NCBI RefSeq assembly: GCF_003075045.1
Contig: NZ_QCZD01000001.1
Location: 1,328,967-1,392,966, forward strand
Source: Maribacter litoralis
GTDB taxonomy: Bacteria; Bacteroidota; Bacteroidia; Flavobacteriales; Flavobacteriaceae
Direction: 5' to 3'
DNA length: 64,000 nt
Shown: positions 18,232 to 26,744 of the stretch, piece by piece
Position numbering within the stretch: the stretch's first letter is position 1
How the letters are laid out: every line of letters starts with the position of its first letter
The notes under the pieces: generated by a model
The model's input: the letters and a program-made list of their open reading frames with translations, nothing else
Told to the model about the DNA's origin: nothing
Databases searched by the model: none
Program-made: the position numbers and the translations under genes

Positions 18232-18249
18232 TAATTTGCCGGCAAATTA
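18232..18249. promoter_or_regulatory. 18-bp perfect palindrome before the symporter start
   Basis: TAATTTGCCGGCAAATTA is perfectly self-complementary and ends 6 bases before the ATG at 18256. The left half includes a TAATTTG sequence close to a -7 element. It could be an operator overlapping the promoter, or an RNA hairpin masking the start codon. Confidence 0.45.
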
Positions 18250-18255
18250 GAATTC

Positions 18256-19743
18256 ATGAACGCCTCGCACATTCTATTGCTTATTTCGGGTTATTTCGTA
18301 TTACTCTTGATCATTTCTTATTTTACAGGGAGAAACGATTCTAACGAAGATTTTTTTAAAGCCGGAAAGCAATCTCCATGGTACTTGGTGGCTTTTGGTA
18401 TGATAGGCGCTTCACTATCTGGTGTAACCTTTATCTCTGTGCCTGGCTGGGTAGAAACTTCACAGTTTAGCTATCTGCAGGTGGTTTTTGGATATTTTCT
18501 GGGATACTTGGTTACCGCTTTTATACTTCTTCCTATATACTACAAACATAATGTAACTTCTATTTATGAATACTTAGATAATAGATTCGGCTTTGTGAGT
18601 TACAAGGTAGGTGCTGTTTCATTTTTCATCTCTAGAGTTCTTGGCGCTGCTTTTAGGTTATTCTTGGTAGCAATTGTACTTCAACAGTTTGTTTTTGATG
18701 CTTGGAACGTTCCTTTTGAAATAACGGTTATTCTTTCTATACTGCTTATTTGGATCTATACTTTTAAAGGAGGAATAAAAACAATCGTTTGGACAGATAC
18801 CTTACAAACGCTATTTATGTTGATTTCGGTAGGTCTTTCCATTTACTTTATTCTGGATAAAATGGATTGGACATTTATCGAGTTTTTAAATTCCCCGGAA
18901 TTAGGGCAATACAGCAAGACCTTTTTTACTGACGATTTATCTTCTAAAAATCATTTATTAAAATCTTTTCTCGGCGGTATGTTCATTACTATTTGTATGA
19001 CCGGACTTGATCAAGATATGATGCAAAAAAATCTTACCTGCAGAAACTTGGGTGAAGCGCAAAAGAACATGGTCAGTTTTAGCATTGTTCTAGTTATTGT
19101 AACTTTCGTATTCATGCTTCTAGGAGCATTACTTTTTATCTATGCAGATGCCTATAATATTGCCATACCGCTTATGGACGGTACGCCAAAGTCTGATTTA
19201 TTGTTCCCTGAAATTGCATTAAACAGCGGTTTGGGCATTACGGTTGCCGTTACTTTTATGTTAGGGCTAATTGCAGCGGCGTATAGTAGCGCAGATAGCG
19301 CACTTACCTCACTGACCACCTCTTTTTGTGTAGATTTTCTGAACACCGAAAAGAAACCGGAATCAGTTGCCAAAAAGACTCGTAGATTTACACATATTGG
19401 CATGAGCGTACTGCTAATAATTGTGGTAATATCATTTAAATATATTCTGGATAGAAATGTTATAGACGGCTTACTTACCGTAGCATCTTATACTTATGGG
19501 CCATTATTAGGTCTGTTCTCTTTCGGGATTTTCACAAAACATCAAGTAAAAGACAAATACGTTTGGGTAGTTGCCCTGGTTTGCGTGTCCATTATTTTAC
19601 TTTTGGCAAAATTACCGGTTGAATATTTAGGTGGCTACGTATTTGGCTACGAACTTTTACCATTAAACGGACTACTAACCTTTGTAGGATTATGGTTAAT
19701 TCGTAAGAAAAATACATCACCAAGTATTGGTGACATTGCTTAA
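18256..19743 (+). CDS. Sodium:solute symporter (SSS family)
   Basis: A 495-aa inner-membrane transporter with about 13 predicted helices, in the SSS/SGLT fold. Typical features are the early [19 protein letters not shown] segment and the helix-1 break [18 protein letters not shown] (about residues 51-68), and [14 protein letters not shown] near residue 343 where Na2-site serines/threonines lie. The substrate is not predictable; neighbours give no catabolic context. The upstream region has a perfect palindrome and direct repeats, so expression is likely regulated. The 3' end overlaps the convergent CoA-binding gene by 4 bases. Confidence 0.9.
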   Translation: MNASHILLLISGYFVLLLIISYFTGRNDSNEDFFKAGKQSPWYLVAFGMIGASLSGVTFISVPGWVETSQFSYLQVVFGYFLGYLVTAFILLPIYYKHNVTSIYEYLDNRFGFVSYKVGAVSFFISRVLGAAFRLFLVAIVLQQFVFDAWNVPFEITVILSILLIWIYTFKGGIKTIVWTDTLQTLFMLISVGLSIYFILDKMDWTFIEFLNSPELGQYSKTFFTDDLSSKNHLLKSFLGGMFITICMTGLDQDMMQKNLTCRNLGEAQKNMVSFSIVLVIVTFVFMLLGALLFIYADAYNIAIPLMDGTPKSDLLFPEIALNSGLGITVAVTFMLGLIAAAYSSADSALTSLTTSFCVDFLNTEKKPESVAKKTRRFTHIGMSVLLIIVVISFKYILDRNVIDGLLTVASYTYGPLLGLFSFGIFTKHQVKDKYVWVVALVCVSIILLLAKLPVEYLGGYVFGYELLPLNGLLTFVGLWLIRKKNTSPSIGDIA

Positions 19744-20099
19744 TATTGACCGGTACTCAAAAGGACTAGCGTACAAGCAACTTCAACATCTATGTTATTG
19801 TTTTTCAATATATTATATAACTCAGGGTTTTCTGTTCCCGGGTTAAAAATGACCCTTTTAGGAGCTAGGGAAACAATTTTATTATAATATTCTTCTTGTC
19901 TTTTTGGGTTAATATATAGGGTTATTGTATGAATATCATTAATTTTGTCTAACTTATTACTGATATTGACTCCTGAAACCTTTCCTTCTCTTAATCCAAA
20001 AGCTAAGGTTTCCACCCCCGAATCTACCAGTCTATGTATTGCTAAATTGCTATATCGATTTGGTTTTAAGGAGGCACCGAATACCAGGGTCTTTTTCAT
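19740..20099 (-). CDS. CoA-binding domain protein (YccU-like)
   Basis: A 119-aa single Rossmann-fold CoA-binding domain (COG1832/YccU type). The start [18 protein letters not shown] contains the nucleotide-binding loop, and [15 protein letters not shown] matches the conserved NPG-type segment. The cellular role of the family is poorly known. It is convergent with, and overlaps by 4 bases, the symporter gene. Confidence 0.85.
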   Translation of the reverse strand: MKKTLVFGASLKPNRYSNLAIHRLVDSGVETLAFGLREGKVSGVNISNKLDKINDIHTITLYINPKRQEEYYNKIVSLAPKRVIFNPGTENPELYNILKNNNIDVEVACTLVLLSTGQY

Positions 20100-20254
20100 A
20101 ATAAAAAAATGTTAAAAGTATACATATATGTAACTATTTAGGCAATATTTCGTCTATTAGTAAAGTTAAATACTCTTACGAGTATAAAAATATTGTTGGT
20201 AACGCTATATGTTTATAGTTAATGGTTAGTGTTTAGTATAGCCTATCAGCATTT

Positions 20255-20294
20255 GAAGCCCGGCTTCCAATTTATTTTGGAATGTCCGGGTTTC
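20255..20294 (+). terminator. Terminator-like hairpin without a plus-strand gene upstream
   Basis: GAAGCCCGG (20255-20263) pairs with CCGGGTTTC (20286-20294, one G-U pair) and, inside, TTCCAA pairs with TTGGAA around a 6-base loop. It is followed on the plus strand by TTCTTTT; the minus side is not T-rich. The nearest plus-strand gene ends at 19743 and a minus-strand gene lies between. Confidence 0.6.
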
Positions 20295-20464
20295 TTCTTT
20301 TAAAGCTTACCTCTAAAAAATTTATTTTTATCCTAACCTATAATTTAGCCCAATAGAATTGCTCACCTTTAGTAACAATTGAAAGTTAAATACGTCTATT
20401 ACTATGTATAGTGATATTTAATATTGAAGATTGGTTGGTTTTTTCTTATTAGGTAAAACTATAT

Positions 20465-20493
20465 AGCACCCATAGCAATAATCTATGGGTGCT
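20465..20493. terminator. Terminator downstream of fabH
   Basis: An 11-bp perfect stem (AGCACCCATAG with CTATGGGTGCT) and a 7-base loop, located 6 bases beyond the fabH stop. The plus side is followed by TTATTTT, the better T-tract; the minus side reads ATATAGTTTT. It may act in both directions. Confidence 0.75.
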
Positions 20494-20498
20494 TTATT

Positions 20499-21509
20499 TT
20501 ACCATCTTATGATGACACTGCCCCAGGTAAAACCACTACCAAATGCAGCCAATACTACTAAATCGCCACTTTTCACCTTACCTGCTTCCCATGCCTCTGT
20601 AAGTGCAATAGGAATAGATGCAGCAGTAGTATTACCATATTTCATAATATTATTGAAAACTTGGTCATCGTTTAACTGAAATTTCTTTTGAATAAACTGA
20701 GATATTCTCAAGTTAGCTTGGTGCGGCACTAAAAGATCAATATCTGTTGCATTCAATTTATTCTTTTCTAGACCTTCTACTATAACCTCACTGAAACGCA
20801 CCACAGCATTCTTGAACACAAACTGTCCGTTCATGTACGGAAAGTAAGACTCATCATTAGGATCGTTATCTTCCATAATATCGGTAACCCATCTATTACC
20901 CATACCTGGCGCTATCAACGAAAGTTCTTCTGCATGCTGACCTTCTGAATGTAAATGTGTAGACAAAATACCTTTAGTTGTGTCTTCTTCTCTGGTAAGT
21001 ACGGCTGCACCTGCACCATCTCCGAAAATTACAGATACGCTTCTACCCCTCGTTGTCATATCCAAACCATGAGAGTGCAGTTCTGAACCAATGACCAGTA
21101 CATTTTTGTACATGCCAGTTTTTATATATTGGTCTGCTATTGATACTGCATATACGAAACCTGAACACTGGTTACGTACGTCTAATGCTCCTACGGTCTT
21201 AATTCCTAAATCTCTTTGCACTAAAACACCCGGACCAGGAAAATAGTAATCAGGACTTAAAGTGGCAAAGACGATAAAATCAATATCATCTTTATCTATA
21301 CCCGCTCTTTCTATGGCAACCTTCGCCGCCTTTACACCCATTGTAGTTGTAGTATCACCATCTCCCTTAACTACATGTCTTCTTTCTTTGATACCGGTTC
21401 TTTCTTGGATCCAAGCATCGTTTGTATCCATAACCTTAGACAAATCGTCATTCGTCACCACATTTTCAGGTACATAATGACCTAAGCCAATTATTTTTGA
21501 ATTATACAT
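20499..21509 (-). CDS. fabH: 3-oxoacyl-ACP synthase III (FabH-type ketosynthase)
   Basis: A 336-aa beta-ketoacyl-ACP synthase III, which starts fatty acid synthesis by condensing acyl-CoA with malonyl-ACP. The catalytic triad is visible: C115 in RNQCSGFVYA, H263 in VPHQANLRI and N293 in YGNTTAAS. The C-terminal AAFGSGFTWGSVIIRW is typical. It is not next to plsX/rpmF, where the housekeeping fabH of Bacteroidota often lies, so this may be a second paralogue with a different starter or a role in a special lipid (inference). Confidence 0.93.
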   Translation of the reverse strand: MYNSKIIGLGHYVPENVVTNDDLSKVMDTNDAWIQERTGIKERRHVVKGDGDTTTTMGVKAAKVAIERAGIDKDDIDFIVFATLSPDYYFPGPGVLVQRDLGIKTVGALDVRNQCSGFVYAVSIADQYIKTGMYKNVLVIGSELHSHGLDMTTRGRSVSVIFGDGAGAAVLTREEDTTKGILSTHLHSEGQHAEELSLIAPGMGNRWVTDIMEDNDPNDESYFPYMNGQFVFKNAVVRFSEVIVEGLEKNKLNATDIDLLVPHQANLRISQFIQKKFQLNDDQVFNNIMKYGNTTAASIPIALTEAWEAGKVKSGDLVVLAAFGSGFTWGSVIIRW

Positions 21510-21621
21510 AGTAATTTTTTAATCCTGATAAACTTCAGGAAGAATTAGTGTTGCAATATAAACAACAATTAAGAATTCACCTTAAAAATGTAACAAACAC
21601 TGACAATAAGATAGTTAGTAA

Positions 21622-22932
21622 TCAGCTTAGGTATTGCTTGAAATTATTGACTTTTATATTTGCCCTTAGATCGTGTAGTAGATTGTATAGTCCAAAAAAG
21701 GTACGGTTCATATATAAAAAATGCTTCGACCCCCTGTTACCGTTCATTTTTCTTATTTGCTTATCTGAAGAAAACTGTTCTCCCAAATCTGCAATTTTAC
21801 CCCAGAAAACCTCATCACCAAAATTGAATTCCTCTTTGTGAAAAGGTGATGTAAACAAACTTAACAATTGGTGAAATATCGTTTTAAAAAATAAAATTTC
21901 TTCAGCACTATCCGTTGGCATTAATATTTCCAATTGATATAACTTTTCGGTAAATATTTTATCGTTGGAAATATTTTCAGGTTTTGCCAATTCAAAATAA
22001 GGCACATAGAAACTATCGGGCACTTCTTTTATACATCCAAAATCAATGGCAATAAGCTCATCGGCATCATTTACCAAAAAATTGCCCGGATGTGGATCTG
22101 CGTGTACTTTTTTAAGTCCATGGATTTGAAACATATAAAAATCCCATAAGGCTTGCCCCAGCTTATTTCCGGTTTCTTGTGAAAAGTTGGTCTTGGTAAA
22201 CTCACTAAGGTGCTTACCTGACATCCAATCCATGGTAATAATACTTTCGCTGGACAAGTCTGTATAATACTGGGGAAAATTAATATTAGGTATCACCCTG
22301 CACGCTTCTGTAATTTCTTTACTTTGCGCAACCTCCAAAACATAATCTGTCTCTTCTACGAGTTTATTCTCAACTTCTTTAAAATATTTGTCAGAATCCT
22401 TTCCTTGTAGATTGAACATTCGAATAGCAATTGGCTTCACTATAGCCAAATCGCTACTTATACTTTGCGCCACACCTGGGTATTGAATTTTAACCGCTAA
22501 CGTTTTTCCATTTTTTGTAGCCCTATGTACCTGCCCAATACTTGCTGCATTTATGGAGTCTTTATCGAAAGTATCAAAAACTTCTTCAGGGTATTTATCT
22601 AGGTATTTCTTAAATGTTTTTCTTACCAAGGGTGCAGATAAAGGGGGAACTGAAAATTGTGATAACGAAAACTTCTCTACATAGGCATTGGGTAGCAGGT
22701 TCTTTTCCATGCTCAACATTTGAGCTACTTTCAATGCACTACCTTTCAAAGATTTTAAGCCGTCATAAATATCTGCGGCATTATCTTCGTTCAGTTCGTC
22801 TTTTGTAGTTTCTGGATTGATAATTTTTTTGCCGAAATATTTGGCATAATTACCTCCTATTTTAGCACCGGTTTTCACCAATTTACTGGCACGTTCTATT
22901 TTTCCTGTAGGTATTTTATCAAGGGTCTTCAT
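21622..22932 (-). CDS. AarF/ABC1/UbiB (COQ8-like) atypical kinase family protein
   Basis: A 436-aa protein-kinase-like fold of the AarF/UbiB/COQ8 family, involved in isoprenoid lipid or quinone homeostasis in known members. Seen are the N-terminal signature KGSALKVAQMLSM (about residues 64-76), ASIGQVHRA, AVKIQYPG with the ATP-binding Lys, the catalytic HADPHPGNFLV and metal-binding IDFGCIK. In COQ8 the N-terminal signature is KxGQ; here it reads KVAQ (Ala for Gly). There is no C-terminal membrane anchor. It lies 15 bases after the TetR gene, which suggests that TetR controls it. Confidence 0.9.
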   Translation of the reverse strand: MKTLDKIPTGKIERASKLVKTGAKIGGNYAKYFGKKIINPETTKDELNEDNAADIYDGLKSLKGSALKVAQMLSMEKNLLPNAYVEKFSLSQFSVPPLSAPLVRKTFKKYLDKYPEEVFDTFDKDSINAASIGQVHRATKNGKTLAVKIQYPGVAQSISSDLAIVKPIAIRMFNLQGKDSDKYFKEVENKLVEETDYVLEVAQSKEITEACRVIPNINFPQYYTDLSSESIITMDWMSGKHLSEFTKTNFSQETGNKLGQALWDFYMFQIHGLKKVHADPHPGNFLVNDADELIAIDFGCIKEVPDSFYVPYFELAKPENISNDKIFTEKLYQLEILMPTDSAEEILFFKTIFHQLLSLFTSPFHKEEFNFGDEVFWGKIADLGEQFSSDKQIRKMNGNRGSKHFLYMNRTFFGLYNLLHDLRANIKVNNFKQYLS

Positions 22933-22947
22933 AGCCTTTAGCTTAGG

Positions 22948-23601
22948 TTAGGCAAATTTTTCTTTGTACAGAAACTTTCCGAAATCTAAAATATTTTCTA
23001 ATGGCGTATTATCAAATACATCAAAAATGGTATTGACCGATTTTTCAATGGCTACATCTGTTTTTTCAAATGAAGCAGACTCATCTGACTTCCAAAAATT
23101 CAATAAAAACAACGTCTGCAACCAAGCCCCTTCTGAAAACAATTGCGGATTATGTTTTGTTATCTTTAAATTCTTTTCCTGATTACCGTCAGAGATTAAA
23201 CCTTTGGCAAAATCCTTCACATTTTTTCTAAGTCCTTTTAACTGTTCTAAATTCTTTAATGGACTATTTGAATATTCCATTACGAACAATACATAACTTC
23301 TATTTAAAGTCAAAACCTCAAAAAAAGTATAAAAGAATGTGAGCATTTTATCTCTATTGGTAAAGCCGTTGTATTCTGCATTTTTATGAATAACATTGAC
23401 TGTATTCTCATAAAAGACATTCCATATTCCCTTTTTTAAAGTTTCGATAGAACCGAAGTACAAATAAAAATCGGACTCTTTAATAGCATTTTCCTTACAG
23501 AATTTATATACCGTTTTAGGAAACTGCTCATGCTCTAACACATAATCCATAAACATGGTAATAATAGAATCTTTAGTTACTTTTTTAGCTTTAGCAGGCA
23601 T
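22948..23601 (-). CDS. TetR/AcrR family transcriptional regulator
   Basis: A 217-aa regulator. The N-terminal helix-turn-helix spans about residues 8-55 (VYKFCKENAIKESDFYLYFGS is the turn and recognition region, with the typical YFGSIETLKKG end of TetR domains). The rest is the helical ligand and dimerisation domain, with no identifiable ligand. It is followed within 15 bases by the AarF-family gene. Upstream lies an unusual hairpin-rich leader with its own -7 element and a 28-bp inverted repeat that could be its operator or a terminator. Confidence 0.85.
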   Translation of the reverse strand: MPAKAKKVTKDSIITMFMDYVLEHEQFPKTVYKFCKENAIKESDFYLYFGSIETLKKGIWNVFYENTVNVIHKNAEYNGFTNRDKMLTFFYTFFEVLTLNRSYVLFVMEYSNSPLKNLEQLKGLRKNVKDFAKGLISDGNQEKNLKITKHNPQLFSEGAWLQTLFLLNFWKSDESASFEKTDVAIEKSVNTIFDVFDNTPLENILDFGKFLYKEKFA

Positions 23602-23681
23602 ATCTAATATATTTTATTAAAAGGTACGATGCAGATATAATAGTTAGAAGTTTTTATAAAACATTAGCTTTTATTTAATAA

Positions 23682-23709
23682 AAACGTGCTATCGGGCGAT
23701 AGCACGTTT
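23682..23709 (-). terminator. Terminator-like 28-bp inverted repeat upstream of tetR
   Basis: AAACGTGCTATCG (23682-23694) is perfectly complementary to CGATAGCACGTTT (23697-23709) with only two bases between. On the minus strand it is followed by TTATT, giving a short U-tract after the terminal TTT. It lies 80 bases before the tetR start and is not downstream of any annotated gene. It can be read as the terminator of a small transcript, an attenuator in the tetR leader, or a TetR operator. Confidence 0.6.
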
Positions 23710-23786
23710 CTAAACAACCTAACCAATAAATAATCAACAAGTGATTATGCTTGAAATTCTTTTTCATAGCAATTCTTCATAATCAC
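23682..23786 (-). ncRNA. Candidate small RNA or attenuating leader upstream of tetR
   Basis: The minus strand shows, in order, TATATTTG (23798-23791), a predicted transcription start near 23785, a 5' hairpin in which GTGATTATG (from 23786) pairs perfectly with CATAATCAC (ending 23741), a single-stranded AU-rich stretch, and the terminator-like inverted repeat. The unit would be about 105 nt. An 11-codon ORF (23780-23745, MKNCYEKEFQA) lies exactly inside the first hairpin, with its start and stop codons in the stem, so a leader peptide is possible. Promoter, hairpin and terminator in consistent order make a transcript plausible; no RNA family is recognised. Confidence 0.45.
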
Positions 23787-23790
23787 AATA

Positions 23791-23798
23791 CAAATATA
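23791..23798 (-). promoter_or_regulatory. Putative -7 element of the small RNA / tetR leader
   Basis: The minus strand reads TATATTTG, an exact TAnnTTTG match. The predicted start of transcription coincides with the beginning of a 9-bp hairpin. A -33 TTG at normal spacing is not seen. Confidence 0.5.
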
Positions 23799-23934
23799 CA
23801 TTATGTTTAACTTTTTATCATTATTATTAAACAAAAATATTTGTTAAACTTTTACGCCTATATTACTGTCAGTTTGTCACTCTAACCTACTATGGTATTT
23901 TTTTTGTTTTTACGCAGACAACTAATAATTAACA

Positions 23935-23958
23935 ATGGCCACACTGAATGTGGCATAA
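23935..23958 (+). promoter_or_regulatory. htpG leader: 7-codon upstream ORF overlapping a small hairpin
   Basis: ATG GCC ACA CTG AAT GTG GCA TAA (MATLNVA) lies 12 bases before the htpG ATG. It spans an inverted repeat, GCCACA with TGTGGC (23938-23943 and 23949-23954). A leader hairpin next to a heat-shock gene start could affect translation, but the stem is only 6 bp. Confidence 0.3.
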
Positions 23959-23970
23959 AACATATAAAAA

Positions 23971-25860
23971 ATGGCAACAGGTAAAATTAATGTGTCGGTA
24001 GACAACATTTTTCCACTGATCAAGAAATTTTTATACAGTGATCATGAAATTTTTCTTAGAGAATTAATTTCTAACGCAACAGATGCAACCCTAAAATTAA
24101 AGCACCTTACCACAATAGGTGAAGCCAAAGTTGAGTATGGCAACCCTATCATAGAAGTTAAAACAGATAAGGAAGGTAAGAAACTACATATCATTGACCA
24201 AGGTCTTGGTATGACAGAGGAAGAAGTAAAAAAATATATTAATGAGGTAGCCTTTTCAGGGGCTGAAGAGTTTTTGAACAAATATGAAGACTCTGCAAAA
24301 GACTCTGGTATCATTGGTCATTTTGGTCTAGGTTTCTATTCTGCATTTATGGTTGCCCATAAAGTAGAGATCATTACAAAGAGTTATAAAGATGAACCAG
24401 CGGTACATTGGTCTTGTGACGGTTCTCCTGAGTTTGTTATGGAGCCAGCGGAAAAAGAAACGCGAGGAACCGAAATTATACTACATATCGCAGATGATTC
24501 TACCGAATTTTTAGAAGATGGTAAAATAAACGAGTTATTAAGTAAGTATAACAAGTTCATGCCTATTCCGATCAAATTTGGAATGAAGACTGAAACTTTG
24601 CCTAAACCAGAAGATGCTAAAGAAGAGGATCCTGCTCCTACAAAAGAGGTAGACAACATCATCAACAACCCTAACCCGGCGTGGACAAAGCAACCTGCCG
24701 AATTAGAAGCTAAGGATTACCAAGAATTCTATAGAGAACTTTACCCAATGCAGTTTGAAGAGCCATTATTCAACATTCATTTAAATGTTGACTATCCTTT
24801 TAACTTAACGGGTATTTTGTATTTCCCTAAGTTAACGAACGACTTAAATGTTCAAAAAGACAAGATTCAATTATACCAAAATCAAGTTTTCGTAACAGAT
24901 AACGTTGAAGGTATTGTACCAGAATTCTTGACTATGTTACGTGGTGTTATAGATTCACCAGATATTCCTTTGAACGTTTCTCGTTCGTACTTACAGGCAG
25001 ATGGTGCGGTAAAGAAAATTTCGTCTTATATCACCAGAAAAGTTGCCGATAAACTAAATTCTTTATTCAAGAACAACAGAGAAGATTTTGAAGCTAAATG
25101 GAACGATATTAAAATCGTGATCGAGTACGGTATGCTTTCTGAAGATAAATTCTTTGACAAAGCAGATAAGTTTGCACTATACCCTACCGTAGACGGTGCT
25201 TACTTTACTTATGACGAGTTACTGGAAAAAATTAAGGAAACGCAGACAGATAAAGACGGAAAAACTATAATTCTCTATGCATCTGATAAAGAGGCACAGC
25301 ACAGCTACATTGAAACAGCCAAGGCTAAAGGTTATGAAGTGCTGTTATTAGACTCACCAATTATTGGTCACTTAATGCAAAAGTTGGAAGGCTCTAAAGA
25401 GAACATATCATTTGCTCGTGTAGATGCAGACCATATAGATAAGTTGATACAGAAAGAGGAAACCCAAATTTCTAAACTATCTGATGAAGAAAAAGAGACT
25501 TTGAAAAAAGAATTGGAAGAAGCTATTACAGATAAAAGCTTCACCGTTCAGTTAGAAGCAATGGACAGCGACTCTTCTCCGTTTACCATTACCGAGCCTG
25601 AGTTTATGCGTCGTATGAAAGAAATGCAACAGACCGGCGGTGGCGGTGGTATGTTCGGTATGGGTGCTATGCCAGAAATGTACAACCTAATCGTTAATAC
25701 AAACCACCCATTGGTTAGTGAGTTTCTAAACACAAAGACAGCAAAGAAAAAAGAGCGATTGATCAATCAGTCATTAGATTTGGCGAAGTTATCTAAAGGC
25801 TTACTTAAAGGTAAAGCGTTAACCGAGTTTATTAAGCGTAGCTACGAGATGGTGAAGTAA
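23971..25860 (+). CDS. htpG: Molecular chaperone HtpG (Hsp90)
   Basis: A 629-aa cytosolic Hsp90 chaperone of normal bacterial length. The GHKL ATPase domain shows E31, N35 and D38 in ELISNATDA, the DQGLGMT loop and the ATP-lid glycines in GHFGLGFYSAFMVA. The middle domain carries the catalytic arginine loop (LNVSRSYLQ), and the C-terminal dimerisation domain includes a Gly/Met-rich stretch (GGGGGMFGMGAMPEM). It is monocistronic: a hairpin-rich leader lies upstream and a terminator lies 24 bases after the stop. Confidence 0.97.
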   Translation: MATGKINVSVDNIFPLIKKFLYSDHEIFLRELISNATDATLKLKHLTTIGEAKVEYGNPIIEVKTDKEGKKLHIIDQGLGMTEEEVKKYINEVAFSGAEEFLNKYEDSAKDSGIIGHFGLGFYSAFMVAHKVEIITKSYKDEPAVHWSCDGSPEFVMEPAEKETRGTEIILHIADDSTEFLEDGKINELLSKYNKFMPIPIKFGMKTETLPKPEDAKEEDPAPTKEVDNIINNPNPAWTKQPAELEAKDYQEFYRELYPMQFEEPLFNIHLNVDYPFNLTGILYFPKLTNDLNVQKDKIQLYQNQVFVTDNVEGIVPEFLTMLRGVIDSPDIPLNVSRSYLQADGAVKKISSYITRKVADKLNSLFKNNREDFEAKWNDIKIVIEYGMLSEDKFFDKADKFALYPTVDGAYFTYDELLEKIKETQTDKDGKTIILYASDKEAQHSYIETAKAKGYEVLLLDSPIIGHLMQKLEGSKENISFARVDADHIDKLIQKEETQISKLSDEEKETLKKELEEAITDKSFTVQLEAMDSDSSPFTITEPEFMRRMKEMQQTGGGGGMFGMGAMPEMYNLIVNTNHPLVSEFLNTKTAKKKERLINQSLDLAKLSKGLLKGKALTEFIKRSYEMVK

Positions 25861-25883
25861 GTTCCTTTTCCTATAATTTTTTA

Positions 25884-25916
25884 GAAGAGCCACTTCAAAA
25901 AATGTAGTGGTTCTTC
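25884..25916 (+). terminator. Intrinsic terminator of htpG
   Basis: GAAGAGCCACT pairs with AGTGGTTCTTC (11 pairs, one G-U) around an 11-base loop, followed by TTTTATT. Confidence 0.85.
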
Positions 25917-26092
25917 TTTTATTAATACCAACATCATAATACCAACAACCTTTTAAGAATTTGTCAATAATTTGAAAGAAAATCACTAGTACCCCATTTA
26001 TACAACCTAATTTCAACCAATTTAATAACAGTTTGGTCAACTTTAGGTAAACCTTTTACTATAAATACTAGTGCTTTTTTTATCTTCACCGC

Positions 26093-26728
26093 ATGAAGGT
26101 GATTTCTACGAATTTAGGAGACCCGGTTACTTTTGAATGGAACGGTGCTGAAGAGCAAACCGGTATCTTTAAATACCCTACATCAACAGGTTTATTTTTA
26201 ACCGAAAATGATGTAAAAGATGATACCATCATAGACCGTGTTCATCATGGAGGAACCAATAAAGCATGCTACCTTTTTTCTGCCGATTACTATGATTACT
26301 GGAAAAATCTTTATCCAGATTTGAAATGGGATTGGGGCATGTTCGGTGAAAATTTAACCGTAGAAGGACTTGATGAATCTAAAATACGAGTTGGGGACAT
26401 TTACAAAATTGGAAAAGCCCTTGTACAAGTTTCTCAACCACGTGAGCCTTGCTATAAACTTGGTATAAGATTTGGAACACAAAAAATATTAAAAGAATTT
26501 ATTGATCATAATCACCCCGGTACTTATGTCAAAATACTGGAAGAAGGTCATGTTGTTTCGGGTGATAACATAACACTAGTAGAACAATCTCAAAATACCT
26601 TTACCACACAACAATTTTATGAACTAATGTTCGCAAAAAATAAATCACAAGATTTGCTTGAACTGTTCATGACCAACGAAGCTGTACCTCAATATAAAAA
26701 GGACAGGTTCAAGAAATACCTATCTTAA
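26093..26728 (+). CDS. MOSC domain protein, YiiM-like
   Basis: A 211-aa protein with a MOSC domain (about residues 1-150) and a C-terminal 3-alpha domain (about 165-205), as in YiiM, which reduces N-hydroxylated bases with a molybdenum cofactor. Family landmarks are HHGGTNKACY (51-60), WDWGMFGENLTVEG and the cofactor-binding Cys120 in REPCYKLG. The function is inferred by family only. It lies 16 bases upstream of the DUF885 gene and is probably cotranscribed. Confidence 0.9.
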   Translation: MKVISTNLGDPVTFEWNGAEEQTGIFKYPTSTGLFLTENDVKDDTIIDRVHHGGTNKACYLFSADYYDYWKNLYPDLKWDWGMFGENLTVEGLDESKIRVGDIYKIGKALVQVSQPREPCYKLGIRFGTQKILKEFIDHNHPGTYVKILEEGHVVSGDNITLVEQSQNTFTTQQFYELMFAKNKSQDLLELFMTNEAVPQYKKDRFKKYLS

Positions 26729-26744
26729 TTTTAATACACTTTTA

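Larger units (their letters stand above)
20100..20498. other. 399-bp gene-free region with two plus-oriented hairpins
   Basis: No credible protein gene on either strand. It holds a small ATACTC/GAGTAT inverted repeat (20170-20185), a strong hairpin with a plus-strand T-rich tail (20255-20294), and the fabH-side terminator (20465-20493), also with a plus-strand T-rich tail. One or two small plus-strand RNAs could end here, but I found no exact TAnnTTTG element on the plus strand to start them. Confidence 0.5.
23602..23970. other. Divergent tetR-htpG intergenic region
   Basis: This 369-bp region holds the candidate small RNA or leader unit described separately (23682-23798, minus strand), an AT-rich stretch at about 23800-23860, and the htpG leader with a 7-codon upstream ORF and a small hairpin (23935-23958). 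No larger gene is visible. Confidence 0.7.
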
